Notes: generated from the sequence alone by a model not told the origin. Counted from the stretch's first letter, positions 16,791-26,213 are shown. The stretch: 64,000 nt of DNA from Brevibacterium sp. S111 (GCF_004745075.1 NZ_RHFH01000004.1:1-64000); one strand, 5' to 3'. Made by a program: numbers and translations.

Positions 16791-17999
16791 CTGTCTGCGC
16801 ACCGACCCACTCCAGCCCGCCGCATCCTCATCCCGGCAGAGACGTACGCGCCCGAGGTCAATGGTGCCGCGAAGTTCGCAGAACGTCTGGCCGCCGGACT
16901 CGCCGCGCGCGGCAATGATGTGCACGTCGCGTGTCCCTCTGCCACGGGCAAGCCCTCGGTCAGCGTCGAAGACGGAGTCACCGTCCACCGCCTGACCGCC
17001 CACCGTTGGCCGCTGCATCCGACCTGGATGATCTGCATGCCGTGGGAGACGAAACCCGAGATCTCCCGGCTGCTCGACAGCCTCCAACCCGATGTCGTCC
17101 ATACTCAGGCCCATTTCGTCATCGGCCGCTATGCGTTCTCCGAATCGATCCGACGAGGCCTCCCGGTCGTCGCGACGAACCATTTCATGCCCGACAATGT
17201 GCGCCCGTACATCAAGGCTCCGAAAGCCGTCCTCGACGGCGGTACCGCGATCGCGTGGTGGGATCTGCGCCGGAAGTTCCAGTCCGCCGACTTCATCACC
17301 GTCCCGACGCAGCTGGCTGCAGATCTGCTCACCGAGAACGGGTTCACCTCCCCGATCCGGGCGGTGTCCTGCGGAATCGACCTCGAACGCTTCGCCCATC
17401 TGCGCGAACTCGAACCGCAGGCGCCCCGTTCCACTCCCCCACGGGTGCTCTTCGTCGGTCGCCTCTCCTCCGAGAAACATGCCGCAGATATCGTCGAAGC
17501 AGTCGCCAAGACCGACCCCGAAATCGGCCTCGAGGCCGACATCGTCGGCGGCGGTGACCAGGAAGAGCCCCTGAAGCAGCTGGCAGCCGAGCACGGGATC
17601 GCCGACCGGGTCCATGTCCTCGGCAAGATCAGCGACAAGGCTCTGATGGACGCCTACCAGCGCTGCACCTTCTTCTGCATGCCCTCGACAGCGGAGCTGC
17701 AGTCGATCGCCACTCTCGAGGCGCTCGCCTCACGCAAACCCGTGGTGTTGGCCGACGCCGTGGCCCTGCCTCATCTCGTCCGTGACGGGGTCAACGGCTA
17801 CCTGTTCCCGCCGCACGACATCAACGCACTGGCCGATCGTTTCACCCGCATCTGCCGAATGGGCGACGCCGAACTCGATGCGTTCTCCAAGGCGTCGCTC
17901 GATGTCGTGGCCAAACACGATATCGAATACACCTTGGACACGTTCGAGGCGATCTACGACGGCGTCATCTCCGCGGCTGCGAACTCCTCCGCAGCCTGA
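16791..17999 (+). CDS. GT4 glycosyltransferase (likely mannosyltransferase)
   Basis: A GT-B fold glycosyltransferase of about 402 residues. The N-terminal domain begins RILIPAETYAPEVNGAAKF; the C-terminal domain has GRLSSEKHAADIVEA and the donor-binding PSTAELQSIATLEALA followed by GKPV-like SRKPVVLAD. The first ATG/GTG in frame (GTG 16920) would remove the N-terminal acceptor-binding loop, so the start must be upstream. CTG at 16791, with AGGAG 9 nt before it, fits best and makes this a rare CTG start. Similar proteins in actinobacteria add mannose to phosphatidylinositol or other glycolipids; the donor is not proven here. Confidence 0.85.
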   Translation: MSAHRPTPARRILIPAETYAPEVNGAAKFAERLAAGLAARGNDVHVACPSATGKPSVSVEDGVTVHRLTAHRWPLHPTWMICMPWETKPEISRLLDSLQPDVVHTQAHFVIGRYAFSESIRRGLPVVATNHFMPDNVRPYIKAPKAVLDGGTAIAWWDLRRKFQSADFITVPTQLAADLLTENGFTSPIRAVSCGIDLERFAHLRELEPQAPRSTPPRVLFVGRLSSEKHAADIVEAVAKTDPEIGLEADIVGGGDQEEPLKQLAAEHGIADRVHVLGKISDKALMDAYQRCTFFCMPSTAELQSIATLEALASRKPVVLADAVALPHLVRDGVNGYLFPPHDINALADRFTRICRMGDAELDAFSKASLDVVAKHDIEYTLDTFEAIYDGVISAAANSSAA

Positions 18000-18010
18000 G
18001 ACCCACGACT

Positions 18011-18949
18011 TCAGGAGTCGGCCGGCGGGATGAAGACCGTCGGCGAGGTCGGCATCTCAGCGAAGTCGACGCCGGAGATCATATCGTCGATGTCCTTCCA
18101 CCGCGGCCCCGTCATCGTCGGCGCCAAGGACTTCTGCATCCAGGCGAACACATCGGCAGCGGTCCAGCCGAGGCTGCGCAGCTGCTGATAGGTGACTGCA
18201 CCGTCGCGTTTGGCCAGACGCTGACCGTTGTCGTTGAGCACCAGAGGCACATGCACCCAGTTCGGTTCGGTGATCCCGAGGAGTCGTGCGAGGTAGGCCT
18301 GCCGAGGTGCCGAGGAGGCGAGATCGTCACCGCGCACCACCTCGTCGACTCCGCTCGCTCCGTCATCGACGACCACGGTGAGGTTGTAGGCGAAGACTCC
18401 GTCGCCGCGTCGCAGCACGAGGTCGTCGACCGGGGCTACCACCCGGCCCAGCAGCGCATCATCGATGTGATGTGCACGGTTGTCGGCTCGCAGCCGCAGG
18501 GCCGGCTGCCGCCCGTTGTGTGCGAGTCTCTCCCGCTGCTGCCGCCGCTCGTCCTCGCCGAGGCGGCGGCACGTTCCGGGATAGGCCCCTGGTGGGCCGT
18601 GCGGTGCGCTCGGTGCTTGAGCGATGTCCTTGCGCGAGCAGTAGCATTCGAACACCAGCCCGGCGGCATCCAACTCCGCGATGGCTGCGGCATAGACATC
18701 ATGACGCTGTGATTGGATGAGCGGCTCTTCGTCCGGGGTGACGCCGAGTTCGGCGAAGACGTCGAGCTGCGATTGTGCTGAGCCGGCTCTGACCCTGTCA
18801 AGGTCCTCGATGCGCCACAGGAAGCGGCGTCCCGTCTGCCTGGCACGGACATAGGCCAACAGCCCTGAGCGGAGGTTTCCGATATGCAGGTCGCCGCTCG
18901 GGCTCGGTGCGAAACGGCCTGCACCGGATGCTGGTTCGGGCCCTGTCAC
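18011..18949 (-). CDS. gluQ: Glutamyl-Q tRNA(Asp) synthetase
   Basis: A 312-residue truncated GluRS paralogue that charges glutamate onto queuosine at position 34 of tRNA-Asp. It has the Rossmann core with RFAPSPSGDLHIGNLRSG (HIGH variant) and the LAKRDGAV loop (KMSKS variant), and lacks the anticodon-binding domain of GluRS. The zinc-ligand region around ECYCSRKDI is present. It overlaps the GNAT gene by four bases (ATGA). Confidence 0.93.
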   Translation of the reverse strand: MTGPEPASGAGRFAPSPSGDLHIGNLRSGLLAYVRARQTGRRFLWRIEDLDRVRAGSAQSQLDVFAELGVTPDEEPLIQSQRHDVYAAAIAELDAAGLVFECYCSRKDIAQAPSAPHGPPGAYPGTCRRLGEDERRQQRERLAHNGRQPALRLRADNRAHHIDDALLGRVVAPVDDLVLRRGDGVFAYNLTVVVDDGASGVDEVVRGDDLASSAPRQAYLARLLGITEPNWVHVPLVLNDNGQRLAKRDGAVTYQQLRSLGWTAADVFAWMQKSLAPTMTGPRWKDIDDMISGVDFAEMPTSPTVFIPPADS

Positions 18950-19266
18950 TGTGGGGCCGCGAGGTCACCGTACTGCGGGAACCGCTCGAGGTAGTCCTGG
19001 ACATAGGAGCAGGTCGGCACGATTCGGCCGCCGCCGCTTCTGATCATGTCGAGGACTCGGGTGACCAGGGTCCGGGCGAAGCCGCGGCGGGAGAAGTCCT
19101 CGGAGATGATCGTGTGCTGAAGTTCCACGGTGTCCTCGTCGATCCTCTGATAGGCGAGGAAGCCGATGAACTCTGCCGGGGTGTCATCGGTGAAGAGCTC
19201 GAACCTTTCACGATCGATGTTCTTGACGACCTTGACCGGTGTGGGGCTGATTTCGGGCTGCGGCAT
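18946..19266 (-). CDS. Small GNAT-like N-acetyltransferase (YidJ/COG2388 type)
   Basis: A 106-residue single-domain GNAT relative. SRRGFARTLVTRVLDM carries the acetyl-CoA loop, and VPTCSYVQDYLERFPQYGDL is the characteristic C-terminal motif of the COG2388 family. AAGGAG lies 8 nt before the ATG. It is translationally coupled to gluQ. The acceptor substrate is unknown. Confidence 0.85.
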   Translation of the reverse strand: MPQPEISPTPVKVVKNIDRERFELFTDDTPAEFIGFLAYQRIDEDTVELQHTIISEDFSRRGFARTLVTRVLDMIRSGGGRIVPTCSYVQDYLERFPQYGDLAAPQ

Positions 19267-19312
19267 TCTGCGACTCCTTCGTAGCCGACTCTCACTGTGA
19301 ACGATACAGGGT

Positions 19313-19349
19313 GCCGGCAGGGCGGCGCCGCGGCCGCCGCCCTGCCGGC
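19313..19349 (-). terminator. Terminator of the glu operon
   Basis: A perfect 15-bp G+C-rich stem (GCCGGCAGGGCGGCG with its complement) has a 7-base loop, just past the gluD stop on the minus strand. Confidence 0.8.
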
Positions 19350-19360
19350 GTTGCCTGCTC

Positions 19361-20203
19361 TCAGTCGACGATCTGCGTAGTCAGTCCCTCCGCCTCGGTG
19401 TTCGCTGTGGTCTTGCGCTGCAGGCGGGCCTCGAGCCAGCGAGCGAACCCGGCGACGATCATATTGATGATGATGAACAGGACCGCTCCGACGATGAATG
19501 TCGGCAGCAGGTTGTTGTACTCACGGCCGATGAGGTTCACCTGGTAGAGCAGGTCCTGATAGGTGACGATGAAGCCCAGTGCCGAGTCCTTGAGGAGGAC
19601 GACGATCTGGGCGATGATCGTCGGCATCATCGCGCGCAGGGCCTGCGGCATGAGCACGAGGCTCATCACCTGCCCGGGACGCAGTCCGATGGCCATCGCC
19701 GCTTCCCGCTGCCCGGTCGACACCGCGAGGATCCCGGCGCGGATGATCTCGGCCAACACCATGCCGTTGTAGAGGGTGAGGCCGAAGACGACGGACCAGA
19801 AGGGTCCGATCTCGTTGCCGAACATGAGGAACATCGCGAAGATCAGCAGCAGCACGGGCACGCCGCGGAAGAACTCGAGGACGATGGTGCCCGGAACTCT
19901 GATGACCCTTTTGCTTGAGAGCCGCAGCAGGGCGAACACGACGCCGACGACCATCGCCAGTGCCGAGGCGACGACGGCGACCTTGAGAGTCGCGAGCATG
20001 CCTTGGAGCAGCACCGTCTGGATCTGTGCGAAGGTGAACGGATACCACTTCTCGGGCTTGAGCTGGCCCGCGTCAGCGAACTTCCAGATGACGAACGCCA
20101 CGAGCGCCAACAGGACGATCGCGGAGATGCCGGAGAGGATGATGTTGTTGCGTCGGGACTTCGGGCCCGGCTCGTCGAACAGCACTTGGGTGGGGGCGCT
20201 CAT
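19361..20203 (-). CDS. gluD: Amino-acid ABC transporter permease, GluD-like
   Basis: A 280-residue HisM-type permease with an N-terminal helix at about residues 20-42, a block of five helices from about 65 to 260 and the EAA loop AEIIRAGILAVSTGQREAAMAIG. It pairs with GluC to form the membrane channel of a glutamate-type importer. It overlaps gluC by four bases. The N-terminal extension relative to GluC matches corynebacterial GluD. Confidence 0.88.
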   Translation of the reverse strand: MSAPTQVLFDEPGPKSRRNNIILSGISAIVLLALVAFVIWKFADAGQLKPEKWYPFTFAQIQTVLLQGMLATLKVAVVASALAMVVGVVFALLRLSSKRVIRVPGTIVLEFFRGVPVLLLIFAMFLMFGNEIGPFWSVVFGLTLYNGMVLAEIIRAGILAVSTGQREAAMAIGLRPGQVMSLVLMPQALRAMMPTIIAQIVVLLKDSALGFIVTYQDLLYQVNLIGREYNNLLPTFIVGAVLFIIINMIVAGFARWLEARLQRKTTANTEAEGLTTQIVD

Positions 20204-20862
20204 CGCAGGATCACCAGCTTCCTCTCCAGGTAGTCGAAGACACGGCCGAGCAGCAGAGCCAGGATCAGATAGGCCACCGCGGTGCCGAAGAGCAGCGGAA
20301 TGACGAGGTCACCGCGGACTTCGATGGCATTGCGCATCGCCGAGATCAGCTCCCGGTTGTTGAACGCCGAGGCGATCGACGTGTTCTTGAGCATCGCGAT
20401 GATGACGCTGCCCAAGGGCGGGATGACCGTGCGGAACGCCTGCGGCAGAACCACTTCGTTCAACGTCTGACCGAAGCTCAGGCCCACGGCTCGGGCGGCT
20501 TCGGCCTGCCCGACGGGGATCGTGGCGATACCTGATTTCAGGGTCTCTGCGACGAAGCAGGCGGTGTAGGCGATGAGAGCGATCGTGGCGTAGACGAAGG
20601 AGTTGAACGAACTCGTCGAACCGAACCGGATGTCGAGGAACGGCAGTCCGAACGCGCAGAAGAACATCACCAGGGTCAGCGGAGTGTTCCGGACGACGTT
20701 GATGTACGTCGATGCGGCGATCCGGAGCACCGGGGTCGGTGAGACCCGCATGGCCGCCAGCACTGTGCCCAGGACCAGAGAACCGACCAGGGCGACGGTG
20801 AAGAGTTTGATCGTTCCCCACGTACCGGAGAGGAACATCTGGAGCAGCTCCAGGAAATCCAT
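20200..20862 (-). CDS. gluC: Amino-acid ABC transporter permease, GluC-like
   Basis: A 220-residue HisQ-type permease with about five helices and the EAA loop AETLKSGIATIPVGQAEAARAVG, the contact for the ATPase. NVVRNTPLTLVMFF near residue 60 is typical of polar amino-acid permeases. It lies after an intercistronic hairpin that follows the binding-protein gene. Confidence 0.9.
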   Translation of the reverse strand: MDFLELLQMFLSGTWGTIKLFTVALVGSLVLGTVLAAMRVSPTPVLRIAASTYINVVRNTPLTLVMFFCAFGLPFLDIRFGSTSSFNSFVYATIALIAYTACFVAETLKSGIATIPVGQAEAARAVGLSFGQTLNEVVLPQAFRTVIPPLGSVIIAMLKNTSIASAFNNRELISAMRNAIEVRGDLVIPLLFGTAVAYLILALLLGRVFDYLERKLVILR

Positions 20863-20878
20863 AGCAGATTCCTTAATC

Positions 20879-20912
20879 GATGCGAGGACACCGGCTTCGG
20901 TGCCCTCGCATC
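20879..20912 (-). terminator. Intercistronic hairpin between gluB and gluC
   Basis: GATGCGAGG and CCTCGCATC flank an inner CACCG/CGGTG stem with one A-C mismatch and a GCTT loop, 14 bp paired in all. Placed just after the binding-protein gene, it probably protects the upstream message or partly terminates, giving more binding protein than permease. Confidence 0.65.
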
Positions 20913-20932
20913 ATGTCAATCTGTGGACTGGG

Positions 20933-21832
20933 TCAGTAACGGTCGATCTCGGGCATATCGACCCCATCGGTGGAACCGAGGGTGTATTCGAATGCCTTCT
21001 TCCAATCGCCGTCGTCCATGCCCTTCTCCAGAGCATCGTTGACCGCGTCCCGCAGCGCCTTGTCGTCCTTGGGCAGACCGACGCCGTAGGGCTCCTCGGT
21101 GAAGGGCTTGCCGATGACCTTGAACTCACCTTCGAACTGCTGGGCGTAGCCGCGCAGAATCGCGTCGTCGGTGGTCACCGCGTCAACGGATCCCGACTGG
21201 AGATCGGTGACACACTTCGAGTAGGCATCGTAGGTGACGAGTTCGGCCTTCTTGTACTTCTCCTTGATGTTCTGCGCAGGCGTCGAACCGTCGACGGAGC
21301 AGACCTTCTTGCCGTCGAGGTCCTCGGGTCCGGCGATGTCGGAATCAGCGGCGACGAGCAGGTCCTGGCCCGCCACATAGTAGGGTCCGGCGAAGTCGAC
21401 GACCTTCTTGCGTTCGTCATTGATCGTGTAGGTCGCGACGATCATGTCGACATTGCCCTGCTGCAGGAACGGCTCACGGTTGGCCGAGACGGTCTCCCTG
21501 TATTTGATCTCGTCGGGTGAGAAGCCGAGCTGTGCGGCGACCATCTTCGCGATCTCGATGTCGAAGCCCTCGGGCTCCTTCGAACCGGCCGAGACGTTGC
21601 CGAGGCCCGGCTGGTCGTACTTGACGCCGATGGTGATCTCGCCGGAGTCCTTCGCCGCCTTCCACGTCTTCGAATCCGCAACATCCGCGCTGTCGTTGAC
21701 TTCGTATTCCGGTGCTTCGGCCTTGGCACCATCGCCGTCGGCCGGAGCATCCGGTGTTCCGCCCTGGCCGCAGCCGCTGAGCGCCAACATTCCGACGGCC
21801 ACCGAGGCGACCGCCAATCTGAGCTTCTTCAT
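20933..21832 (-). CDS. gluB: Glutamate-type ABC transporter substrate-binding lipoprotein
   Basis: A 299-residue SBP_bac_3 protein with a lipoprotein signal peptide: a basic start, hydrophobic stretch and lipobox LALSGC with the modified Cys near residue 21. The solute-binding domain (about residues 60-290) contains GFDIEIAKMVAAQLG and DMIVATYTINDERKKVVDF. Family similarity is to glutamate/glutamine binding proteins; exact specificity is not shown. Order gluA-B-C-D matches corynebacteria. Confidence 0.9.
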   Translation of the reverse strand: MKKLRLAVASVAVGMLALSGCGQGGTPDAPADGDGAKAEAPEYEVNDSADVADSKTWKAAKDSGEITIGVKYDQPGLGNVSAGSKEPEGFDIEIAKMVAAQLGFSPDEIKYRETVSANREPFLQQGNVDMIVATYTINDERKKVVDFAGPYYVAGQDLLVAADSDIAGPEDLDGKKVCSVDGSTPAQNIKEKYKKAELVTYDAYSKCVTDLQSGSVDAVTTDDAILRGYAQQFEGEFKVIGKPFTEEPYGVGLPKDDKALRDAVNDALEKGMDDGDWKKAFEYTLGSTDGVDMPEIDRY

Positions 21833-21877
21833 TGTCTCTCCTTGTCAGTGAGGTGAATCGGTGTGAAAGGGGTGGGT

Positions 21878-22627
21878 TCAGTTCGTCAGGATCTTCGACA
21901 GGAAATCCTTGGCCCGGCTGCTCTGCGGGTGGGTGAAGAACTCCTCGGGTTCGGCGACCTCGACGATCTCCCCTTCGGCCATGAACACGACGCGGTGTGC
22001 GGCTTTGCGGGCGAATCCCATCTCGTGGGTGACCACGACCATGGTCATGCCCTCCTTCGCGAGACCTTCCATGACGTCGAGGACTTCATTGATCATCTCC
22101 GGATCCAGTGCCGAGGTGGGCTCGTCGAAGAGCATCACCTTCGGTTTCATCGCCAGCGACCGGGCGATCGCGACACGCTGCTGCTGTCCACCGGAGAGCT
22201 GTGCAGGGTATTTGTCGGCCTGATGGGCGACGCCGACGCGTTCGAGCAGGGCCATCGCCTGTTTGTCCGCTTCGGACTTCGACAGCTTCCTGACCTTGAT
22301 CGGTCCGAGGGTGACGTTCTCGAGGATCGTCTTGTGGGCGAAGAGGTTGAACGATTGGAAGACCATGCCGACGTCCGAGCGCAGCTCAGCCAGCGCCGCG
22401 CCCTCGGCCGGCAGCTCCTTGCCGTCGATCGTGATGCTGCCTGAGGTGATCGTCTCGAGACGATTGATCGTCCGGCACAGGGTCGATTTGCCCGAGCCCG
22501 AGGGCCCGATGACGACGACGACCTCGCGTTCGGCGATGTCGAGGTTGACATTCTTCAGGGCGTGGAAGTCACCGTAGTGCTTTTCGACGTTCGTCATCGA
22601 CACCAGTGGCTGTGATTCAACTCTCAT
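21878..22627 (-). CDS. gluA: Amino-acid ABC transporter ATPase, GluA-like
   Basis: A 249-residue ABC ATPase: Walker [10 protein letters not shown] near residue 44, signature [16 protein letters not shown] near residue 147, and Walker [15 protein letters not shown]. It is the first gene of the importer operon. ATG 22627 is preferred because AGGAT lies 8 nt upstream. That same stretch, TAGGAT, could serve as a -10 for a nearly leaderless mRNA. Confidence 0.92.
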   Translation of the reverse strand: MRVESQPLVSMTNVEKHYGDFHALKNVNLDIAEREVVVVIGPSGSGKSTLCRTINRLETITSGSITIDGKELPAEGAALAELRSDVGMVFQSFNLFAHKTILENVTLGPIKVRKLSKSEADKQAMALLERVGVAHQADKYPAQLSGGQQQRVAIARSLAMKPKVMLFDEPTSALDPEMINEVLDVMEGLAKEGMTMVVVTHEMGFARKAAHRVVFMAEGEIVEVAEPEEFFTHPQSSRAKDFLSKILTN

Positions 22628-22714
22628 GGAATTTGATCCTAGTGAATGCGGGCACACAAACGAAACTCATGCCCGGTCCGGGTTGAACTGCAACCGACTT
22701 GTGATCTCCAGTGC

Positions 22715-22740
22715 GATCCGGCTGCAGCTCATGCCGGATC
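22715..22740 (-). terminator. Hairpin after the acyl-CoA synthetase gene
   Basis: GATCCGGC and GCCGGATC form a perfect 8-bp stem with a 10-base loop, 12 bases beyond the acyl-CoA synthetase stop on the minus strand. Confidence 0.45.
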
Positions 22741-22751
22741 CCATTCGGTAC

Positions 22752-24440
22752 TCAGACGGCGGCGTGCGCGATCTTCTCGCCCTCTTCCCGGAGGTCGACC
22801 TTGCGGATCTTTCCGGACACGGTCATCGGGAAGGAATCGCGGACCTCGACATAGCGGGGAATCTTGAAGTGGGCGAGCTTGCCGGAGCAGAATTCGCGGA
22901 CTTCGTCGGCACTCAGCGAGTCGAAGCCGTCCTTGAGGATCACCCAGGCCATGAGCTCCTCGCCGTATTTCTCATCGGAGACACCGACGACCTGGACGTC
23001 GCGGATGGCCGGGTGGTGGTAGAGGAATTCCTCGACCTCTCGCGGGTAGACGTTCTCGCCGCCGCGGATGACCATGTCCTTGATCCGGCCGGAGATGTCG
23101 ACATAGCCGTCGTCGTCCATGATGGCCAGATCACCGGTGTGGATCCACCGAGCCGCGTCGATCGTCTCCGCTGTCTTGTCCGGCTGCTCCCAGTATCCGA
23201 GCATGACCGCGTAGCCGCGGGTGCAGAACTCGCCCTTCTGCCCCCGCGGGACAGCCTGTCCCGTGACGGGGTCCGCGATCTTGATCTCAAGGTGGGGCAT
23301 CACGCGGCCCACCGTCTGCGTGCGCTTCTCCAGAGAGTCATCGACTCGGGTCATCATCGACACCGGCGCCGTTTCGGTCATGCCGTAGCAGATGGCGACC
23401 TCCGACATGTTCATGTCATCGATGACTCGGCGCATCGTGTTCACCGGGCAGGGCGATCCTGCCATGACCCCGGTGCGCAGGCTCGAGAAGTCGAATTCGG
23501 AGAACCGCGGGTGTTCGAGTTCGGCGATGAACATCGTCGGCACTCCGTACAGCGAGGTGGCCTTCTCCTCGGTCACGGCGGACATCGTCGCCAAGGGGTC
23601 GAATCCGGGAGACGGCAGCACCACGGCCGATCCATGGCTGAGTGCGGCGAGGTTGCCGATGACCATGCCGAAGCAGTGGTAGTAGGGAACGGGAACGACG
23701 ACGGTGTCGGCAGACGTGTAGGAGAGCATTTCGCCGATGAAGTACCCGTTGTTGAGGATGTTGTGGTGGCTGAGCGTCACGCCCTTCGGGAAGCCCGTGG
23801 TGCCGGAGGTGTATTGGATGTTGATCGGCTCGTCTGCCGAAAGGTCGTCGAGCACCTGCCGCAGTCGCACTCCGTACTTCGCATCCGCATCCTCCAGCAG
23901 CTGCCGCCCCTGCCCGATGAGGTGGGCAAAGGATTCGCGTTCGTCGATCTTCGCAGCCCCGATGAGGTCGTCGGGCACGGAGTCGAGGAACACGAGGTCG
24001 AGGGCGGGGACCTTCGCAGCGACCTCGGTGGCGATGGCGTGGAAATCCGAATGCGGAGGCGCTAAGACCTGCGAGATGAGCAGCGTCATCCCGGACTGTT
24101 CGACGACGTATTCGAGTTCATGGCTGCGGTAGGCGGGATTGACGTTGACGAGGATCGCGCCCATCTTCGCGGTGGCGTACTGGACGAGGGCCCATTCCGC
24201 GACGTTCTGCGCCCAGATTCCGACTCGATCGCCCTTCTTCACTCCGCGCCGGATCAGACCGATGGCCAGCGCATCGGTGTCGGCATCGAACTCGGCGTAC
24301 GTCCACCGTCGGCTCGAGTACCGGTCGACGAGAGCCAGGGCATCGGGGTTCGCCTCTGCGATGCGCTTGAAGTGCTCTCCGATGGTGATCCCGAGCAGGG
24401 GTTCTGTCGATGTACCCGAAGAATAGGACAGTTCGGCCAC
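22752..24440 (-). CDS. AMP-dependent acyl-CoA synthetase (FadD-like)
   Basis: A 562-residue ANL-family enzyme that activates a carboxylic acid to acyl-AMP and then acyl-CoA. The ATP motif YTSGTTGFPKGVT lies near residue 205, YGMTETAPV near 330, WIHTGDLAIMDDDGY and the hinge GRIKDMVIRGGENVYP near 430-450, and the catalytic lysine SGKIRKVDL near the C-terminus. Medium- or long-chain fatty acids are the likely substrates. GTG start with AAGGAG 9 nt upstream. It lies only 29 bases after modBC on the same strand and could be read from that operon, although the functions are unrelated. Confidence 0.9.
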   Translation of the reverse strand: MAELSYSSGTSTEPLLGITIGEHFKRIAEANPDALALVDRYSSRRWTYAEFDADTDALAIGLIRRGVKKGDRVGIWAQNVAEWALVQYATAKMGAILVNVNPAYRSHELEYVVEQSGMTLLISQVLAPPHSDFHAIATEVAAKVPALDLVFLDSVPDDLIGAAKIDERESFAHLIGQGRQLLEDADAKYGVRLRQVLDDLSADEPINIQYTSGTTGFPKGVTLSHHNILNNGYFIGEMLSYTSADTVVVPVPYYHCFGMVIGNLAALSHGSAVVLPSPGFDPLATMSAVTEEKATSLYGVPTMFIAELEHPRFSEFDFSSLRTGVMAGSPCPVNTMRRVIDDMNMSEVAICYGMTETAPVSMMTRVDDSLEKRTQTVGRVMPHLEIKIADPVTGQAVPRGQKGEFCTRGYAVMLGYWEQPDKTAETIDAARWIHTGDLAIMDDDGYVDISGRIKDMVIRGGENVYPREVEEFLYHHPAIRDVQVVGVSDEKYGEELMAWVILKDGFDSLSADEVREFCSGKLAHFKIPRYVEVRDSFPMTVSGKIRKVDLREEGEKIAHAAV

Positions 24441-24469
24441 GGCGTTGTGCTCCTTGAAATGTCAGTGAC

Positions 24470-26212
24470 TCAATGTGACTGACTGCACACTATTCCGTCA
24501 CGGTCCATTATGCAAAAGCTGCGCAGGAAGCTCTGCCCCGCGCCCGCTTCCCCGGGATCGACCCGCCCCACCTGGGAGGACAATGCCACAGCCCCATTCT
24601 CAATGAGGACGAGCTCGTCGGCCAATGACACGACGTCGTCGATGTCATGGGTGATGAGCAGGGCGCTGCGACCGGCGAGGAGCTCCGCGACCACCTGTCG
24701 GGTCTCGACGCGGACGTCCACGTCGAGTGCGGCCAGGGGCTCATCGAGCAGGAGCAGCTTCGGATCGACGAGGAGGGCACGGGCCAAGGCGATGCGCGCC
24801 GCCTGTCCCCCGGAGACGGCTTCGGGCCGTCGCTTCGCGCAATGACCGACGCCGAGGCGGTCGAGCATGGACTGCGCGCGTCGTCGAGCGGGACGGTGGG
24901 CCATGCCATGGGCGCGCAGTCCGAAGGACACGTTGTCGATGACGTTCAGATGAGGGAACAGCAGCGGGTTCTGCGCGAGGTGGACGATGCCGCGCGCGTG
25001 GACGGGCGGCCAGTGTCCGGTGTCGAGGTCGAAGATCGTGTCGTCGCCGATGCGCAGGCTGCCGGAATCGGGCCGCATCGCACCGGTCAGTGTCTGGAAC
25101 AGGCTTGATTTTCCGGCGCCGTTGCGCCCGATGATGGCAGTGGTTGCGCCGGAGGGAACGGCGAAGTCGAGAGCGATTCCGCGCTCAGCCAGACGAATCG
25201 ATCCGCTCAGGCCACCGCCCTCCCCCGGTTCTGCCGGGGCCCGATCGCCGAGAGCTCGGTCGTGAGCTGTTGCCGGGGGCTCCGCCTCGATGCGGGTGTG
25301 TTTGAGTGCTTCCCTCGCGGCGCGGTCGTCGACCGGGCCGCTGGCGCCCGCCTCGGCGGCGGGGACGTCCTCGGAGAGAATTGATGGACCGGGCCGACGT
25401 CCGAGAGTGAGGCGGGGTGCGTGCGGCGACCGATAGGCGAGGACGATGATGATCACGGCGATGACGACGAGCAGCAGGGACAGACCGATCGCCGCCTGTG
25501 GGTCGGACTCGCGGACGAGGTAGATCTGCAGCGGCATCGTGCGGGTCACTCCGGACAGGGACCCGGCGAAGGTCAGGGTCGCACCGAATTCGCCGAGCGA
25601 GCGAGCGAAGCAGAGGACGGCTCCGGTCGTGATCCCATGCCGCAGCAGCGGCAGCGTCACCGTGAAGAACACGCGGTTCGGTCTCGCACCGAGTTCGGCG
25701 GCGGTGAGTTCGAACCGGCGTCCCAGGGCCGTGGCGGCGGTCTCGACCGACATCACCATGAACGGCAGCGAGACGAAGATCTGCGCCATGATCACCGCCG
25801 AGGTGGTGTAGGCCAGGCTGAGGCCGAGTGCCTCCAGGCTCTCGCCCAGCGCTGCCGAACGCCCCCAGGTGTAGAGCAGCGCGAGGCCGCTGACCACCGG
25901 CGGAAGCACGAGCGGCAGGAGGATGAGGGTGCGCACGATTCGCTGCCCGGTGAATTGCCTGGTCGCGAGCAGGTAGCCCAGCGGGAACCCGAGGAGGACG
26001 CTGACGAGCGCCGAGATCACCGATGTCAGCAGAGACAGCCGCATCGCCAGGAGGGATTCCTTCGCGAGGACGACGTCGAGGAGCCCCTGCGGTTCGACGC
26101 GGGTGATCATCCCGATGATCGGCACGAGGAGGAAGACGATCCCAACTGCTGCGGGAATCCACAGCCACCCGGGAATCGTCGTATGCCCTCCCCCGGAATG
26201 CTTGGCAGCCAT
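24470..26212 (-). CDS. modBC: Fused molybdate ABC permease-ATPase (ModB-ModC)
   Basis: A 580-residue fusion. Residues 1 to about 265 are a ModB permease with helices and the loop AATALGRRFELTAAELGA. A Ala/Glu/Pro-rich linker (about 275-340) leads to a ModC ATPase with Walker A GRNGAGKSS near 364, signature VSGGQAARIALARALL near 466 and Walker B LLLLDEPLAALD. The ATPase ends shortly after the H-loop (LLITHDIDD) and has no C-terminal TOBE/Mop domain, unlike E. coli ModC. It starts one base after the modA stop. Molybdate specificity is inferred from modA and the surrounding cofactor genes. Confidence 0.9.
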   Translation of the reverse strand: MAAKHSGGGHTTIPGWLWIPAAVGIVFLLVPIIGMITRVEPQGLLDVVLAKESLLAMRLSLLTSVISALVSVLLGFPLGYLLATRQFTGQRIVRTLILLPLVLPPVVSGLALLYTWGRSAALGESLEALGLSLAYTTSAVIMAQIFVSLPFMVMSVETAATALGRRFELTAAELGARPNRVFFTVTLPLLRHGITTGAVLCFARSLGEFGATLTFAGSLSGVTRTMPLQIYLVRESDPQAAIGLSLLLVVIAVIIIVLAYRSPHAPRLTLGRRPGPSILSEDVPAAEAGASGPVDDRAAREALKHTRIEAEPPATAHDRALGDRAPAEPGEGGGLSGSIRLAERGIALDFAVPSGATTAIIGRNGAGKSSLFQTLTGAMRPDSGSLRIGDDTIFDLDTGHWPPVHARGIVHLAQNPLLFPHLNVIDNVSFGLRAHGMAHRPARRRAQSMLDRLGVGHCAKRRPEAVSGGQAARIALARALLVDPKLLLLDEPLAALDVDVRVETRQVVAELLAGRSALLITHDIDDVVSLADELVLIENGAVALSSQVGRVDPGEAGAGQSFLRSFCIMDRDGIVCSQSH

Positions 26213-26213
26213 A

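Noticed and set aside
15723-17615. 630-codon minus-strand frame over the DMT and glycosyltransferase genes
   Set aside because: It overlaps two well supported genes and has only shadow composition.
22626-24065. 479-codon open frame opposite the acyl-CoA synthetase
   Set aside because: Antisense shadow with biased composition; the opposite strand encodes an intact ANL enzyme.
24462-24482. TCAGTGAC-N5-GTGACTGA as operator of the acyl-CoA synthetase
   Set aside because: It has a mismatch and lies in the last codons of modBC; no promoter is apparent, so it was not listed.
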